This document shows positions 27,986 through 38,399 of a stretch of DNA of 64,000 nt, piece after piece (the first letter of the stretch is position 1; the number at the start of each line of letters is the position of its first letter). A program made the translations under genes and the position numbers. The notes beneath the pieces are model-generated. The model was not told the origin of the DNA and searched no databases. It saw only the letters and a program-made list of their open reading frames with translations. The DNA is taken from NCBI GenBank assembly GCA_021730205.1, contig CP072533.1, positions 124,001-188,000 on the forward strand, read 5' to 3'. The DNA is from Candidatus Ruthia sp. Cpac_8_S14 (GTDB lineage: Bacteria > Pseudomonadota > Gammaproteobacteria > PS1 > Pseudothioglobaceae).

Positions 27986-28177
27986 TCACTCTTTAAGATC
28001 TCTTATAATAACTCTCCGCATTTTCACAGCTGAATAATTAACCCAATGCGTAATTTCATCACTATGGCGTTTACAATTAACACAATAGTTAGCTTGATTG
28101 TATTTGCAAATCCTCACACAGGGGCTGACGATATATAGCGCCTCAGACGGATTTTTAACAGTCTGATATTTATTCAT
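27986..28177 (-). CDS. DUF1289 family protein
   Basis: 63-residue protein with the DUF1289 (YdhL-like) pattern SPCVRICKYN..NYCVNCKRHSDEITHW, four cysteines in CxxxC...CxxC spacing that probably bind a metal or cluster, and a basic MRRVIIRDL tail. The biochemical role of the family is unknown. It lies just upstream of the broken CPXCG gene on the same strand and diverges from rhlE. Confidence 0.8.
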   Translation of the reverse strand: MNKYQTVKNPSEALYIVSPCVRICKYNQANYCVNCKRHSDEITHWVNYSAVKMRRVIIRDLKE

Positions 28178-28233
28178 AAATCTATTATAGAATGCTAATG
28201 TAAAATGCCTGTTTTTATTTAAAACATTCTCTT

Positions 28234-29547
28234 ATGGGTTTTCCAAAATTAGGCTTGTCTGATTCAATTCTTAAAGCCGTCGAGCAGCAAGGATACAGCG
28301 AGCCATCACCAATACAAGCTCAAGCTATTCCAACTATTTTAAAAGGCAAAGATGTCATGGCTGCCGCTCAAACTGGCACGGGTAAAACAGCAGGATTCAT
28401 TTTACCTATTCTTGAAATATTATCAAAAGGCAATCCCACAAAGTCCAATCAGATTCGTACGTTAATCTTAACTCCTACGCGTGAATTAGCCACACAAGTT
28501 AGCGATAGTGTAACGACTTATGGCAAGCATTTGCCGCTTAAATCAAGCGTGGTGTTTGGCGGTGTAAAAGTTAATCCACAAATGCGAAAGTTACGTGGTG
28601 GCGTTGATATCTTAGTCGCCACGCCAGGGCGATTGTTAGATTTATATTCTCAAAATGCAGTGAAATTTGACACACTAGAAATCGTTGTATTTGACGAGGC
28701 AGATAGAATGCTAGACATGGGATTTATTCACGATATTAAGAGAATTTTAAAAATTTTGCCGTCAAAGAAACAAACACTCATGTTTTCGGCCACTTTTTCT
28801 AATGACATTCGAACATTGGCAAAAAGTCTAGTCAGTAACCCTGTGGAAATATCAGTTACCCCGAGGAACTCTACCGTTAAAGCAGTAAAACAGCGGATTC
28901 ATCCCGTTGATAAATCTAAAAAACAGGCATTACTAACGCACCTTATTCAAGAACATGGCTGGTACCAAGTATTAGTATTTAGTCGCACCAAGCATGGTGC
29001 GAATCGCATTGCAACTCAATTAGAAAAGAAAAAAATTAGCGCAACTGCCATTCATAGCAATAAAGGCCAAGGTGCACGCACAAGAGCCTTGGCAGATTTT
29101 AAAGCAGGTAAGGTTAATGTGCTAGTAGCAACCGACATTGCAGCAAGAGGTATTGATATTGATCAATTGCCACATGTTGTCAATTTTGATTTGCCACACG
29201 TGCCAGAAGATTACGTACATCGTATTGGTCGTACGGGTCGCGCCGGCTCAAAGGGAGAGGCGATTTCATTGGTTAGTGCTGATGAGACTAAGCAATTATT
29301 TGATATTGAGCGTTTAACCCAAGAGAAATTAGAACGCATTATGGTAGATAATTTTGTGCCAGAGCACTATTTGCCAGAATCGGGTAAAAAAATCTTGCCG
29401 CCAAAGATCAAAAGACCAAAAAAGAACAAGAGTCGTAATAAGCTTAGATGCGGCAAAAATAGCAATTCTCAAGAAAATAAATCAAACAATAAAAAAGGCT
29501 TTTTGGACAGTAAACTCAATAAGAAATCCACAAGGAAAACAACATGA
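28234..29547 (+). CDS. rhlE: DEAD-box RNA helicase (RhlE type)
   Basis: 437 aa ATP-dependent RNA helicase. Q motif [14 protein letters not shown], motif [14 protein letters not shown], Ia PTRELATQV, Ib TPGRLLDL, motif II DEAD, motif III SATFS, motif [13 protein letters not shown], motif [12 protein letters not shown], motif [13 protein letters not shown] basic Lys/Arg/Asn-rich tail (residues ~390-437) follows, common in RhlE for RNA binding. Start ATG 28234. Overlaps the next small gene by 4 bases (ATGA). Confidence 0.93.
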   Translation: MGFPKLGLSDSILKAVEQQGYSEPSPIQAQAIPTILKGKDVMAAAQTGTGKTAGFILPILEILSKGNPTKSNQIRTLILTPTRELATQVSDSVTTYGKHLPLKSSVVFGGVKVNPQMRKLRGGVDILVATPGRLLDLYSQNAVKFDTLEIVVFDEADRMLDMGFIHDIKRILKILPSKKQTLMFSATFSNDIRTLAKSLVSNPVEISVTPRNSTVKAVKQRIHPVDKSKKQALLTHLIQEHGWYQVLVFSRTKHGANRIATQLEKKKISATAIHSNKGQGARTRALADFKAGKVNVLVATDIAARGIDIDQLPHVVNFDLPHVPEDYVHRIGRTGRAGSKGEAISLVSADETKQLFDIERLTQEKLERIMVDNFVPEHYLPESGKKILPPKIKRPKKNKSRNKLRCGKNSNSQENKSNNKKGFLDSKLNKKSTRKTT

Positions 29548-29789
29548 GAATTAAGTTAATTGCATTCATTGCTGCACTACCTTTAACCCCGGTTCATGCT
29601 GGATTATGGGAGAAAATAACCACAATGGGCGTTAAAATAGTCACACCAACCTCAGAATATTTAATTGAAACACCAGGCTGGAATATTCGAGTATACGAAT
29701 GGATACCTGCTGATAATCCCAATACACGTTGCCTATTTGCGGCGGGCTCACAAAAAGGTGGTGTGGCTTGTTATTCGATTAACGATTAA
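29544..29789 (+). CDS. Small predicted secreted protein, unknown function
   Basis: 81 aa, translationally coupled to rhlE by a 4-base overlap. A signal peptide is visible ([19 protein letters not shown], cleavage after AHA-like PVHA), leaving a mature protein of about 62 residues with [20 protein letters not shown] and two cysteines that could form a disulfide ([14 protein letters not shown]). I do not recognise the family. The 3' end overlaps the convergent mazF-like gene by 11 bases. Confidence 0.65.
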   Translation: MRIKLIAFIAALPLTPVHAGLWEKITTMGVKIVTPTSEYLIETPGWNIRVYEWIPADNPNTRCLFAAGSQKGGVACYSIND

Positions 29790-30183
29790 TTAGTGTGTTT
29801 TTGACCCTATTTGGGAAGAATGTTGTCAAAATGTCGTCATTTTTTGAGTGTCTAATAAAGAGGAGTAGTAATTTATTTAATACTTCATCAATAACGCATT
29901 TGTTAGTTTTGATGATTAATTTTACTTTTCTATCTCTAAAACTAAACGTATTTACAATGGCACTAGCAATCACACTAGGCTTGTCTAGTTCGTCATTTTT
30001 TACTTCTGTAAGTCCGCCACGAATACTAGTACTAATTGGTGAACAAATAACCATACCAATCTTTTTGGCATATTGCTTTGATGACAAAATAAGTGTTGGG
30101 CGATATTTACCAATTTCTCTATCTTTTGTAGATTCAAAATCTAGCCAAACAATATCACCCCTATTTGGAATATAGTTACTCAT
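29779..30183 (-). CDS. mazF: MazF/PemK-family mRNA interferase toxin, probably degraded
   Basis: 134 aa. N-terminal RGDIVWLDFESTKDREIGKYRPTLILS (broken: RGDIVWLDFE / REIGKYRPTLILS) has the beta-barrel start and the catalytic-type Arg of the YRP motif; CSPISTS supplies the Thr/Ser position. The conserved ADQVKS-D-W segment of active family members is replaced by ASAIVNTFSF, and the C-terminus is about 20 residues longer than usual, reading into the convergent neighbour. ATG 30183 overlaps the end of the antitoxin frame (30176-30421). The cognate antitoxin is broken, so the toxin is likely weak or inactive. Confidence 0.75.
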   Translation of the reverse strand: MSNYIPNRGDIVWLDFESTKDREIGKYRPTLILSSKQYAKKIGMVICSPISTSIRGGLTEVKNDELDKPSVIASAIVNTFSFRDRKVKLIIKTNKCVIDEVLNKLLLLFIRHSKNDDILTTFFPNRVKNTLINR

Positions 30184-30421
30184 ATTCGCTGCTTAACAAA
30201 TTAGGCACTAATTCAATATGTGCATTACTCGGCGTCATACCTGATAATAATCCTTATTCGATAAATTTTCTTTTGCTTGGCTTGATAGTACTAAAACCAT
30301 TTTCATTGATAGTTATAGTTAATAAATCACCCTCTTTGAGATTCGGAACAATTCTTAATGCACCAGATATTCTAAGTGCTAACCCATTATCCCATTTTTG
30401 TATTCTACTTTCTATTTGTAT
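30176..30421 (-). pseudogene. mazE: MazE-family antitoxin, start codon lost and in-frame stop
   Basis: An 82-codon frame directly upstream of and overlapping mazF by 8 bases. It reads QIESRIQKWDNGLALRISGAL, the SpoVT/AbrB swapped-hairpin start of MazE, then IVPNLKEGDLLTITI and ..TIKPSKRKFIE, TAA (30254-30256, codon 56), GLLSGMTPSNAHIELVPNL, the toxin-binding tail. GAGG is present upstream, but the expected start is ATA (30419-30421), and no ATG or GTG serves. Two independent lesions make a functional antitoxin unlikely. Confidence 0.8.
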
Positions 30422-32010
30422 TTTTGCGTCCTCTTATTGATACAAAGTATATATATCATAGCACTATTTTCGATTGATAGGGTTTTGTTCTTCAAGTCTT
30501 AAAAGAGGAGCGTAAGTTGAGTATTTTTAATCTAAAACACGATAACCATATGAGTCTACATTATACAATCAGGGAGTGAAAACAAGGGTGCAAATCGATG
30601 GTTGTTTCAAAGTTGCTTTGCTAGAGCGCAAAAATTGTTAATGGATGATAATACCAATACTACATTGGGTTGGCCGAACAATCAGAAAAAAGTCGCAAAG
30701 GTAAGTTTGTAATGGCCTAAATTAGCACAATAACCTAACTAATTGTAATAGGCGTATAACTAGAGGGTACGTTTATCTTTACTGTAGATAAAAATGCGTT
30801 TAAATGCTGAGGTAAGCAAGGCGCCAATATGCTCAATCTCAATTAAGGGTATAACTTTATGCCGGAACCTCTCAGACCGTTTCCATCCCTCAAGCAATTC
30901 TTTACCAAAAAATTAAATTTTCTTTTATTAATGAAAAATTGATTTTAATCCATACGGCGTGCTTTTTAACAGAAGGAGCAAAATTTTCCCACATTGATAA
31001 AGGGTATTTTTACAGTACTGCCCTTCATTAAAGTTACGAAAATCAAAAAGACTAATGCCATCAATATGTCGAACATACGGATAATAGATATTCCAGAGAA
31101 CAGAGCGCGTGCCCCAGCGCTTAGAGTCAGGTAAATCAGTCTCTGGTAAATATATGCTCCTTTCTCGATTATTGACTTATACCTTACTATGGTGGTTGTA
31201 CACCATACAGACTCTCTAAGAATTTCTGGAAATGTGGCTTTTGGTGATTATTTGTCCATGTCTAATACTTGTCATGGACAAACAAGTCTCTAATTCTCAA
31301 ATGTTGATTATATCAATCATTAAGATTGAAATCGTAATCTTGTGTAAAGTATATAAAAAAATGTGAAAATAAAATTAGATTATTTACTGTCATTGGTTTA
31401 TAGCATAGATGGGGGCGACGGTATGTAAAAGGCGTTTGTTAATGCTTGGATATTTTGTAATTGCTATTTAATTTTTCTGCTTTGAAGGCAATGAGCGTTA
31501 AACAAAATGATCTTAAAACACTTAATCAAGGTGGCTGCAAAAACTACGCCAAACTAAATCAGTGATTGTATTTAATCGATAAACCGTCGGATTATTTTTT
31601 ATTTAATTTGGACTAATATTTGGCAGAAAAAAAATACTCATTAACCTCATGCTTTAAATTGCCATTAATCTAGTATATATTGGCCTTGGTGAGGTAGTTG
31701 GATTTGAGGTCAGCACTTGACTAACTGATTTAATTACAAATAAATAATTATTTTGTATACACAATTCTAATTGTGACACCTAAATAAACTGCTTGAGTGT
31801 TATTTTCTAAAATGAATATTTTAGAAAATATATTATCAACTTCTTAACTTGCATATCTGTCAACACGTGTGTTTGTGTGTTTCTACTCACTTGGTGTGAG
31901 TATATGTAAATATGTTATGATACTTGTAGGGGGCACTTAAAGCTTATGATAACATATTTTGCTATAAGGGGCCTTAAGTGTGTATTTAAAGCGTTAAATA
32001 TATTCTAACT
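30422..32010. other. 1.6 kb gap with decayed coding traces and hairpins
   Basis: No intact gene. The minus strand at about 30930-31165 has a long open stretch, with ERSIYLPETDLPDSKRWGTR (near 31160-31100) and HIDGISLFDFRNFNEGQ later, which reads like real protein but lacks a start and has no family I recognise; a second trace RGSGIKLYPLIEIEHIGALL lies at about 30790-30890. A 13-bp perfect inverted repeat with a 4-base loop is at 31801-31830 and a smaller one near 31887-31905. The rest is AT-rich. Probably the remains of one or two genes. Confidence 0.5.
31801..31830. repeat. Perfect 13-bp inverted repeat (hairpin)
   Basis: TATTTTCTAAAAT at 31801-31813 is the exact reverse complement of ATTTTAGAAAATA at 31818-31830, with the loop GAAT between. 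The hairpin is AT-rich and lacks a following T-run on either side, so it is not a classic terminator. It lies in the gene-free region downstream of tmRNA. Confidence 0.6.
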
Positions 32011-32356
32011 TGGTGGAGATGGCGGGAATTGAACCCGCGTCCGAAAACTTTCAAACAAGAAGTCTACATGCTTAGCTTGGTCTATTGTAGTTAGCCGCCT
32101 ACCACCCGACCATCAGGGATGTAAGTAGCGATTTCCAACAAGTTTTAACCGAATTATGTGAAAAAATAATCCTAGCGAGTCTGTGAGCGACCGTCATTCT
32201 AAAAGTACAGACAACTCCTAAACGACGGCTAGCTATGCAGCTAGAGCGTAGTTGTTTTCGTTTGCAACTATCTTTTTAAAGCATATTTTACGAGTTGTCT
32301 TTATCCTCGACATGCGTTCTTGAGATCCAACTCCTCGTCGAAGCCATGTCATCCCC
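32011..32356 (-). ncRNA. ssrA: Transfer-messenger RNA (tmRNA)
   Basis: One-piece tmRNA of 346 nt that rescues stalled ribosomes and tags the nascent protein. The 5' end GGGGATGACATGGCTTCGAC and the 3' end (GGTTCAATTCCCGCC, CATCTCC, A, CCA) pair as the tRNA-like acceptor arm. The tag frame on the minus strand is at 32265-32233: resume codon GCA, peptide ANENNYALAA, then TAG. The ALAA end is the normal ClpXP degron. A strong promoter lies just upstream (32367-32395). Confidence 0.97.
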
Positions 32357-32366
32357 AGAGGGAGAC

Positions 32367-32395
32367 ATTATAACACTTTTTTATTGAATTGTCAC
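32367..32395 (-). promoter_or_regulatory. Predicted sigma-70 promoter of ssrA
   Basis: On the minus strand GTGACA (32390-32395, one mismatch to TTGACA), a 17-base spacer and a perfect TATAAT (32367-32372), with the tmRNA 5' G at 32356, about 10 bases further. The -35 element lies inside the last codons of tyrS. Confidence 0.7.
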
Positions 32396-33565
32396 TCTTG
32401 CAAATTTGCGTTTGCCTACTTGATAAACGTTTGTGCCAGTTTTTGGTTCAAAGTCTTTGTCTGTGACTTTTTCGCCATTGATTTTAGCGCCACCTTGTTT
32501 AATCATTTGGTAGGCATTTGAGGTGCTGGGACAAAGTTCAGCATCTTTGAACAATTTAGTAATTTTTATGCCAACTTTAAAGCTGAACTCATCCATTTCA
32601 TCAGGTATTTGATTTTTACTAAAGCGATCAATAAAGTTTTGCTGTGCTTGTTTGGCGGCATCAATATTATGAAAGCGAGTGATGATTTCATCAGCTAAGA
32701 TAAATTTAATATCTCTCGGATTTTTTCCCTGCGCCATTGCCTGTTTTAAATCAGTAATCGCCTCTAAACTTTGGAAACTTAACAACTCAAAATAACGCCA
32801 CATTAACGCATCAGAAATTGACATAATTTTGCCAAACATCTCATCAGGTGTATCATCAATACCGATGTAGTTGTCCAAGGATTTTGACATTTTTTGTACG
32901 CCATCCAATCCTTCTAAAATCGGCATAGTGAGGGTAACTTGTTGCTCTTGTCCTGCTTGTTTTTGTAGTTCTCTGCCCACTAGTAAGTTAAATTTTTGAT
33001 CCGTACCGCCGATTTCTACATCGCTTTCTAATTCAACAGAATCATTGCCTTGAACCAAAGGGTATAAGAATTCGTGGGTAGAAATGGCTTGCCCTGATTT
33101 GTAACGCTTGGAAAAATCATCGCGTTCTAACATTCTAGCGACCGTTTGTTTACTGGCGAGTTGGATAAATGCCATCGATGTCATTTTATCCATCCACTGT
33201 GAATTAAACATAACCGTGGTTTTGTCTTTATCCAAGATTTTGAATACTTGTTTAGTGTAGCTTTTGGCGTTTTCTTGAATCTTTTCCCGTGAAAGTGGCG
33301 GGCGAGTTTTACTCTTGCCTGTTGGGTCTCCAATCATGGCGGTGAAATCGCCAATTAAAAACAATATTTCATGCCCTAAATCTTGTAATTGCTTGAGTTT
33401 GTTGATTAAAATTGTATGTCCTAAATGTAAATCAGGCGCAGTTGGGTCAAAACCTGCTTTGATGCGTAGTGGTTTATCTTTTTTAAGTTTTTTCTTGAGC
33501 TCATCAAGTGGCAATATCTCATCAGCACCACGCGCAAAAATAGCCAGTGCTTGTTCTATGTCCAT
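32381..33565 (-). CDS. tyrS: Tyrosyl-tRNA synthetase
   Basis: Class Ic aminoacyl-tRNA synthetase, 394 aa, of the TyrZ-like proteobacterial subgroup (long C-terminus, insertion-free core). HIGH-type motif [10 protein letters not shown] near residue 45, [49 protein letters not shown], and KMSKSLDN. The C-terminal S4 RNA-binding domain ([19 protein letters not shown], split as AYQMIKQGG / KINGEKV) is complete. Six bases separate it from proA upstream. Confidence 0.95.
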   Translation of the reverse strand: MDIEQALAIFARGADEILPLDELKKKLKKDKPLRIKAGFDPTAPDLHLGHTILINKLKQLQDLGHEILFLIGDFTAMIGDPTGKSKTRPPLSREKIQENAKSYTKQVFKILDKDKTTVMFNSQWMDKMTSMAFIQLASKQTVARMLERDDFSKRYKSGQAISTHEFLYPLVQGNDSVELESDVEIGGTDQKFNLLVGRELQKQAGQEQQVTLTMPILEGLDGVQKMSKSLDNYIGIDDTPDEMFGKIMSISDALMWRYFELLSFQSLEAITDLKQAMAQGKNPRDIKFILADEIITRFHNIDAAKQAQQNFIDRFSKNQIPDEMDEFSFKVGIKITKLFKDAELCPSTSNAYQMIKQGGAKINGEKVTDKDFEPKTGTNVYQVGKRKFARVTIQ

Positions 33566-33571
33566 GTTTTC

Positions 33572-34831
33572 CTATTGCCTGATGTGTCCGTCACCTAGGA
33601 CAATAAATTTTTGTGAGGTTAATCCTTCCAAGCCAACAGGGCCACGCACGTGGAGTTTGTCAGTACTGATACCGATTTCTGCACCCAAGCCATATTCAAA
33701 GCCATCGGCAAAGCCAGTGGAAGCGTTAATCATGACTGAGGCAGAATCTACTTCGGTAATAAAACGGCGTGAACGAGTGTAGTTTTCACTTACGATTGAT
33801 TCAGTGTGACCTGAGCTATATTTATCAATATGTTTAATGGCATCACTCATTGAGCTAACAATACGGATAGATAAAATCGCATCTAAATATTCTGTATTCC
33901 AATCTTTTTCAGTGGCCGCAGTGATTTTATTTGATAGTTTTAGAGTTTCTTCACAGCCACGTAATTCCACCCCTTTTGCTAAGTATTGTGCAATCAGTTC
34001 GGGCAATATTCTGCCTACTGCATAGGCGTGGACTAGCAAGGTTTCAGTGGCATTACACACACCATAACGGCGCGTTTTAGCGTTAAAGGCAATACTGATG
34101 GCTTTTTGTGTGTCGGCATCTTTATCAATATAAGTGTGGCAAATGCCATCTAAATGCTTGATAACAGGTACTTTGGCGCTGTTACTAATGGCTTCAACCA
34201 GGCCTTTACCGCCTCTAGGAATAATAGCATCAACATAATCACTTGCTTGAACCAACTCAATCACAGCTTCACGATTTTGAGTGTCAATGAGCTGTGCGTA
34301 ATTTTCATTAAGGCCTGCCTGCTTTGTGCCTTGCTTGACACAAGCATAAAGCGTATGATTAGAGTGTATGGCCTCTGACCCGCCACGTAAAATAACACTA
34401 TTGCCTGATTTTAAACAAAGTGCTGCTGCATCAATAGTGACATTAGGACGAGATTCGTAAATAATTCCCAATACGCCGAGCGGCACGCGCATCTTACCCA
34501 CTTGAATACTGCTTGGTTGGTATTTTAAATCTGTAATTTCACCAATAGGGTCTGGCAAATTGATAATTTGATTCAGACTTTCAATAATGCCGTTAAGACG
34601 CTCATCATCAAGCATGAGTCTATCAAGTAGCGCCACTTCCAGTCCTTTATCTTTGCCATTGGCAAGGTCTTGCTTGTTAGCTTTAAGTATGTTCGTTCTA
34701 TTTTGGTCAATTTGATTGGCAATATTAATTAGCGCACTGTTTTTAGCTACTGTTGTAGCACTACGTAGCGTTTTTGCAGCGTTTTTCGCATTTTCACCCA
34801 GTGTGATGATTAAATTTTTTATTGAACCCAT
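33572..34831 (-). CDS. proA: Gamma-glutamyl phosphate reductase
   Basis: NADPH-dependent reduction of glutamyl-5-phosphate in proline synthesis; partner of proC (16973-17800). 419 aa. Aldehyde-dehydrogenase fold: [58 protein letters not shown], the catalytic Cys region [15 protein letters not shown], and C-terminal [20 protein letters not shown] (split after FADG). ATG 34831 overlaps the holA stop by 13 bases. proB is not adjacent. Confidence 0.95.
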   Translation of the reverse strand: MGSIKNLIITLGENAKNAAKTLRSATTVAKNSALINIANQIDQNRTNILKANKQDLANGKDKGLEVALLDRLMLDDERLNGIIESLNQIINLPDPIGEITDLKYQPSSIQVGKMRVPLGVLGIIYESRPNVTIDAAALCLKSGNSVILRGGSEAIHSNHTLYACVKQGTKQAGLNENYAQLIDTQNREAVIELVQASDYVDAIIPRGGKGLVEAISNSAKVPVIKHLDGICHTYIDKDADTQKAISIAFNAKTRRYGVCNATETLLVHAYAVGRILPELIAQYLAKGVELRGCEETLKLSNKITAATEKDWNTEYLDAILSIRIVSSMSDAIKHIDKYSSGHTESIVSENYTRSRRFITEVDSASVMINASTGFADGFEYGLGAEIGISTDKLHVRGPVGLEGLTSQKFIVLGDGHIRQ

Positions 34832-35817
34832 TGTGCTTCCCCAGCTAAGTTTAGTAATAATACATGTAATTCATCAATAACATTAAGATTATCCATGCCT
34901 TTGATCGAACGGTCAATGTGTCCTAGTGATAATAATAATTTTTGCAAACGTTGATAAGGATGGCGTTTTAGTGCATTGGTAATAATAGGTTTTCTTTTGT
35001 TCCAAACTCGATGATTTTGTAAGACTGTGTTAATATCTTTCACTTGTCTAAGCTCAATTGACATTCCAATCACTGATTTAATTTCTCGGTACAAGGAATT
35101 ACTTAGCTGAATTGGCATAGCCATATCAGAGATTAAGGTTTGATAAATTTTATTAACCTGGTTGCTATTGCCAAATAAAGCCGCATCAATTAAACCATAA
35201 ACGGTGTATTTAGATTGTTGGTTGACTTGTTCAAGATATTCTTGTGTGTTGATTTTACCATTTGGATAAGCCATTTTTAGTTTTTGGATTTCCTGCATAG
35301 AGGCAGTTAAATTGCCTTCTGTGCAAAAAGCAATACTTTGTGCAATTTCTGTATTGACTTCAAGCTCTAATTCTGCCATGTGATTTTCAATCCAATTAAC
35401 CAAATGATTGCTTTGCACTTCAAAATGCTGAACAACACTACCCAATTGTTCTAGTGTTTTGAACCATTTGCTTTTTTGTTGCGTCATGTCCAGCTTGCCA
35501 GCGGAAATAATTAACAAAATATCATCAGGCAGGGTGCTAGCAATTTCGCTCAATGCTTTAGCACCTTTAATGCCGATTTTTCCTGTTTTTAATTGACATT
35601 TAATGATGCGTTTTGGTGAAAAAAGCGAGGCGGCTGAAATTTCCCTAAAGACCTGATTCCAATCAAAATTAGCATCAACCTCAAAGCTTATTTTTTCGTC
35701 AAATCCAGCTTGTTTTGCCGTCTTATTTATTTGCGCTAAACTTTGCTCAATAAGTAATATTTCTGCACCAAAAAATAAATAAATAACATCAAGTTTGTTG
35801 GCTAAATTGAGCATCAA
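34819..35817 (-). CDS. holA: DNA polymerase III subunit delta
   Basis: Clamp-loader delta subunit that opens the beta clamp. 332 aa. The N-terminal [16 protein letters not shown] is the AAA+-like start seen in HolA, followed by ..[29 protein letters not shown], the central ..[18 protein letters not shown] and a C-terminal helical domain with [18 protein letters not shown]. Low sequence identity is normal in this family. Located between lptE and proA, as lptE-holA often are in Gammaproteobacteria. Confidence 0.9.
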   Translation of the reverse strand: MMLNLANKLDVIYLFFGAEILLIEQSLAQINKTAKQAGFDEKISFEVDANFDWNQVFREISAASLFSPKRIIKCQLKTGKIGIKGAKALSEIASTLPDDILLIISAGKLDMTQQKSKWFKTLEQLGSVVQHFEVQSNHLVNWIENHMAELELEVNTEIAQSIAFCTEGNLTASMQEIQKLKMAYPNGKINTQEYLEQVNQQSKYTVYGLIDAALFGNSNQVNKIYQTLISDMAMPIQLSNSLYREIKSVIGMSIELRQVKDINTVLQNHRVWNKRKPIITNALKRHPYQRLQKLLLSLGHIDRSIKGMDNLNVIDELHVLLLNLAGEAQWVQ

Positions 35818-35828
35818 GTTGCCGTGGT

Positions 35829-36281
35829 TTAATTTTCATCAAGTTTGGATAGTTTTCTTAATAATTGTCTGATAATTAAATGGCGCAATTGCTGATAACC
35901 TTCTTTAATTTGCAACCTGTCTGCTTGAGATGCATTCATTTTACTCAGGTATGTATTAGCACTGAAGGTTTGAGACAGCAGCAGTTTTTTTCGTTGATTA
36001 AAGACCTCAATAGGCACGCTTAGGCTTAGTGTGTAACTACTAACTTCATTGCTTGAAGTGTATGAAGCGGTGCGTTGGTTTTGATTTTCAGCACCTACTT
36101 GAACAACTAGAGTTTGAGGCATGTCTTGATTAAAGCGCTTTTGTAGTTCATCAGCAAAAGCATTATGATGGCTACTGGCAATAGAGGCATTTATTGCTGA
36201 GTTTTTATATGGTGTATGAAACCCGCAAGAACTAAGGAGTACCATGATAATAGTAGCAGCTAATAAGTTGATTTTTGACAT
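35829..36281 (-). CDS. lptE: LPS-assembly lipoprotein LptE
   Basis: Outer-membrane lipoprotein that plugs LptD and delivers LPS to the surface. 150 aa. Signal peptide with lipobox LLSS-C at residue ~19 (mature CGFHTPYKNS, the CGFxLR-like start), a YTLSLSVPIEVFNQRKKLL strand pair, and a coiled C-terminus. Directly upstream of holA with an 11-base gap, the usual order (leuS normally precedes it but is not here). Assignment rests on lipobox, size, order and the CGFH start. Confidence 0.85.
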   Translation of the reverse strand: MSKINLLAATIIMVLLSSCGFHTPYKNSAINASIASSHHNAFADELQKRFNQDMPQTLVVQVGAENQNQRTASYTSSNEVSSYTLSLSVPIEVFNQRKKLLLSQTFSANTYLSKMNASQADRLQIKEGYQQLRHLIIRQLLRKLSKLDEN

Positions 36282-36348
36282 GATTCTAAAGTATCTATTA
36301 ATTAAGTTAAGAATTATGACAGAATTTGAATTTATTTGTAGATAAATC

Positions 36349-36376
36349 TTGAAAAAACGCCATCAGACCATATACA
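36349..36376 (+). promoter_or_regulatory. Predicted promoter of ftsH
   Basis: TTGAAA at 36349-36354, a 16-base spacer and TATACA at 36371-36376, ending 55 bases before the ftsH ATG. No ORF lies between. Sigma-70-like; strength is not known. Confidence 0.4.
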
Positions 36377-36431
36377 GGTATGCAATAGGGTATAGTTACT
36401 CCTCTTATTTTTTTATAATATTTTTTACACT

Positions 36432-38354
36432 ATGTTTAAGAATTTATTACTTTGGTTAGTTTTAGGTAGTGTCCTTACTTCGATCTTTAGTCAGTTCCAA
36501 GTGGGCGATCAGAAAAACGACATTACTTATTCTCAGTTTATTCAAAGCGTTAAGCAGGGTGATGTATCACAAGTAACAATTGCTGGTAGTAATATTATTG
36601 GCGTAGGTGCTGGTGGTGAGCAGTTTTCAACCTATAGTCCGGGTGATTTAGGCTTGATGGGCGACTTATTGAATAACGGCGTTAACGTGGTTGCTAAACC
36701 GCCTGAAAAAGACGGATTTTTCAAGCAATTAATCATTTCTTTAGCGCCAATTTTATTATTAATTGGTGTCGTTCTTTACACCATGAAGGGCGCTGGTGGC
36801 GCAATGGGCGGAAAAACCCCAATGAGTTTTGGTAGATCCAAAGCACGTCTAATTACTAAGGACGAATCTGAGACTACTTTTGATGATGTGGCCGGTGTTG
36901 ATGAGGCTAAAGATGATGTGAGTGAATTGGTAGATTTCTTATCCGACCCTGGCAAATTCACTAAAGTAGGCGGAAAAATTCCCAAAGGTGTGCTTTTGGT
37001 GGGCCCTCCAGGTACAGGAAAAACCTTATTAGCTAAAGCGATTGCGGGTGAAGCCGATGTGCCATTTTTCTTTATTTCAGGTTCTGATTTTGTAGAAATG
37101 TTTGTCGGTGTCGGCGCATCACGTGTTCGTGATATGTTTGAACAAGCAAAGAAAAATGCACCTTGTATTATCTTTATCGATGAAATTGATGCTGTGGGTC
37201 GCCAACGTGGTGCTGGTATGGGTGGCGGTCATGATGAACGCGAGCAAACACTCAACCAAATGTTGGTCGAAATGGATGGTTTTGAAGGTTCTGAAGGCGT
37301 TATTGTGATTGCTGCCACTAACAGACCAGACGTGTTAGACCCTGCTTTATTAAGACCAGGGCGTTTTGATCGTCAAGTTACCGTAGGTTTGTCTGATATT
37401 AATGGCCGTGATGCGATTTTAAAAATCCACATGCGTAAATTGCCCATTGCAAAAAATGTTAAATCTATCAATATTGCCAAGGGCACACCAGGGTTTTCTG
37501 GCGCAGACCTTGCTAATTTAACCAATGAAGCCGCTCTAATTGCAGCAGGTAAAGATAAAAAATTAGTTGGTATGCAAGAATTTGAAAAAGCCAAAGATAA
37601 AATTATGATGGGTTCTGAACGCAAATCTATGGCAATGGATGAAGCCGAAAAAGAAATGACCGCTTACCATGAAGCAGGGCATGCCATTGTAGGCCGGTTA
37701 GTGCCTGAGCATGATCCTGTATATAAAGTAAGCATCATTCCAAGAGGTAGAGCATTAGGTGTGACGATGTTCTTGCCAGAAAAAGACAGTTATAGCATTT
37801 CTAAGAGTAAGTTAAATTCTCAAGTGGCCTCACTTTTTGGTGGGCGTATTGCAGAAGAGTTGATTTATGACGCAGATAGCGTAACCACTGGTGCGAGTAA
37901 TGATATTGAGCGTGCAACAGAGATTGCACATAAAATGGTCAAACAATGGGGCATGTCTGAGACGTTAGGACCTTTGGCATACGGCGAAGATGAGGGAGAA
38001 GTGTTTTTAGGTCGACAAGTTACTAAGCATAAGCATATTTCAGAAGACACCTTTAAAACCATTGATATTGAAATTCGTAAAATTATTGATAGCAATTATC
38101 AAATAGCTACAAAAATTTTGAAAGACAATAAAGACATCTTAATTGAAATGAGCAAAGCTTTAATGGAGTTTGAAACCATTGATAAAGAGCAAATTGACGA
38201 TTTGATGAACAGAAGACCAATACGTGAAGCGGCTGTGATTGTTGATTCTGATGTTGCCTCTACTGAATTAGGCTCGGGTGTTGAGTTGGATAATAACAAC
38301 CAAGATTCTGATGAAAAACCATTAAGTGGAGATTCTACCGAACAAGTCGCTTAG
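36432..38354 (+). CDS. ftsH: ATP-dependent zinc metalloprotease FtsH
   Basis: Membrane-anchored AAA+ protease degrading membrane proteins and, in E. coli, LpxC and sigma-32. 640 aa. TM1 at residues ~4-22, a periplasmic domain, TM2 at ~100-118, then Walker A GPPGTGKT, pore loop [11 protein letters not shown], Walker [15 protein letters not shown] ([22 protein letters not shown], split after DPAL), and the zinc HEAGH site. The C-terminus is acidic ([13 protein letters not shown]). 45 bases before folP, the common ftsH-folP-glmM order. Confidence 0.97.
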   Translation: MFKNLLLWLVLGSVLTSIFSQFQVGDQKNDITYSQFIQSVKQGDVSQVTIAGSNIIGVGAGGEQFSTYSPGDLGLMGDLLNNGVNVVAKPPEKDGFFKQLIISLAPILLLIGVVLYTMKGAGGAMGGKTPMSFGRSKARLITKDESETTFDDVAGVDEAKDDVSELVDFLSDPGKFTKVGGKIPKGVLLVGPPGTGKTLLAKAIAGEADVPFFFISGSDFVEMFVGVGASRVRDMFEQAKKNAPCIIFIDEIDAVGRQRGAGMGGGHDEREQTLNQMLVEMDGFEGSEGVIVIAATNRPDVLDPALLRPGRFDRQVTVGLSDINGRDAILKIHMRKLPIAKNVKSINIAKGTPGFSGADLANLTNEAALIAAGKDKKLVGMQEFEKAKDKIMMGSERKSMAMDEAEKEMTAYHEAGHAIVGRLVPEHDPVYKVSIIPRGRALGVTMFLPEKDSYSISKSKLNSQVASLFGGRIAEELIYDADSVTTGASNDIERATEIAHKMVKQWGMSETLGPLAYGEDEGEVFLGRQVTKHKHISEDTFKTIDIEIRKIIDSNYQIATKILKDNKDILIEMSKALMEFETIDKEQIDDLMNRRPIREAAVIVDSDVASTELGSGVELDNNNQDSDEKPLSGDSTEQVA

Positions 38355-38399
38355 TTTGCTCTTCCTATTTTTTGAATATTTGTACCTCGCCACATAACG

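Noticed and set aside
29795..30175. 126-codon plus-strand ORF opposite the mazF-like gene
   Set aside because: The minus-strand frame has clear MazF motifs; the plus frame is its mirror.
31934..31980. Imperfect inverted repeat (CACTTAA / TTAAGTG) downstream of tmRNA
   Set aside because: Only 7-bp arms with a ~33-base interior; may occur by chance in AT-rich DNA, and there is no T-run to make it a terminator.
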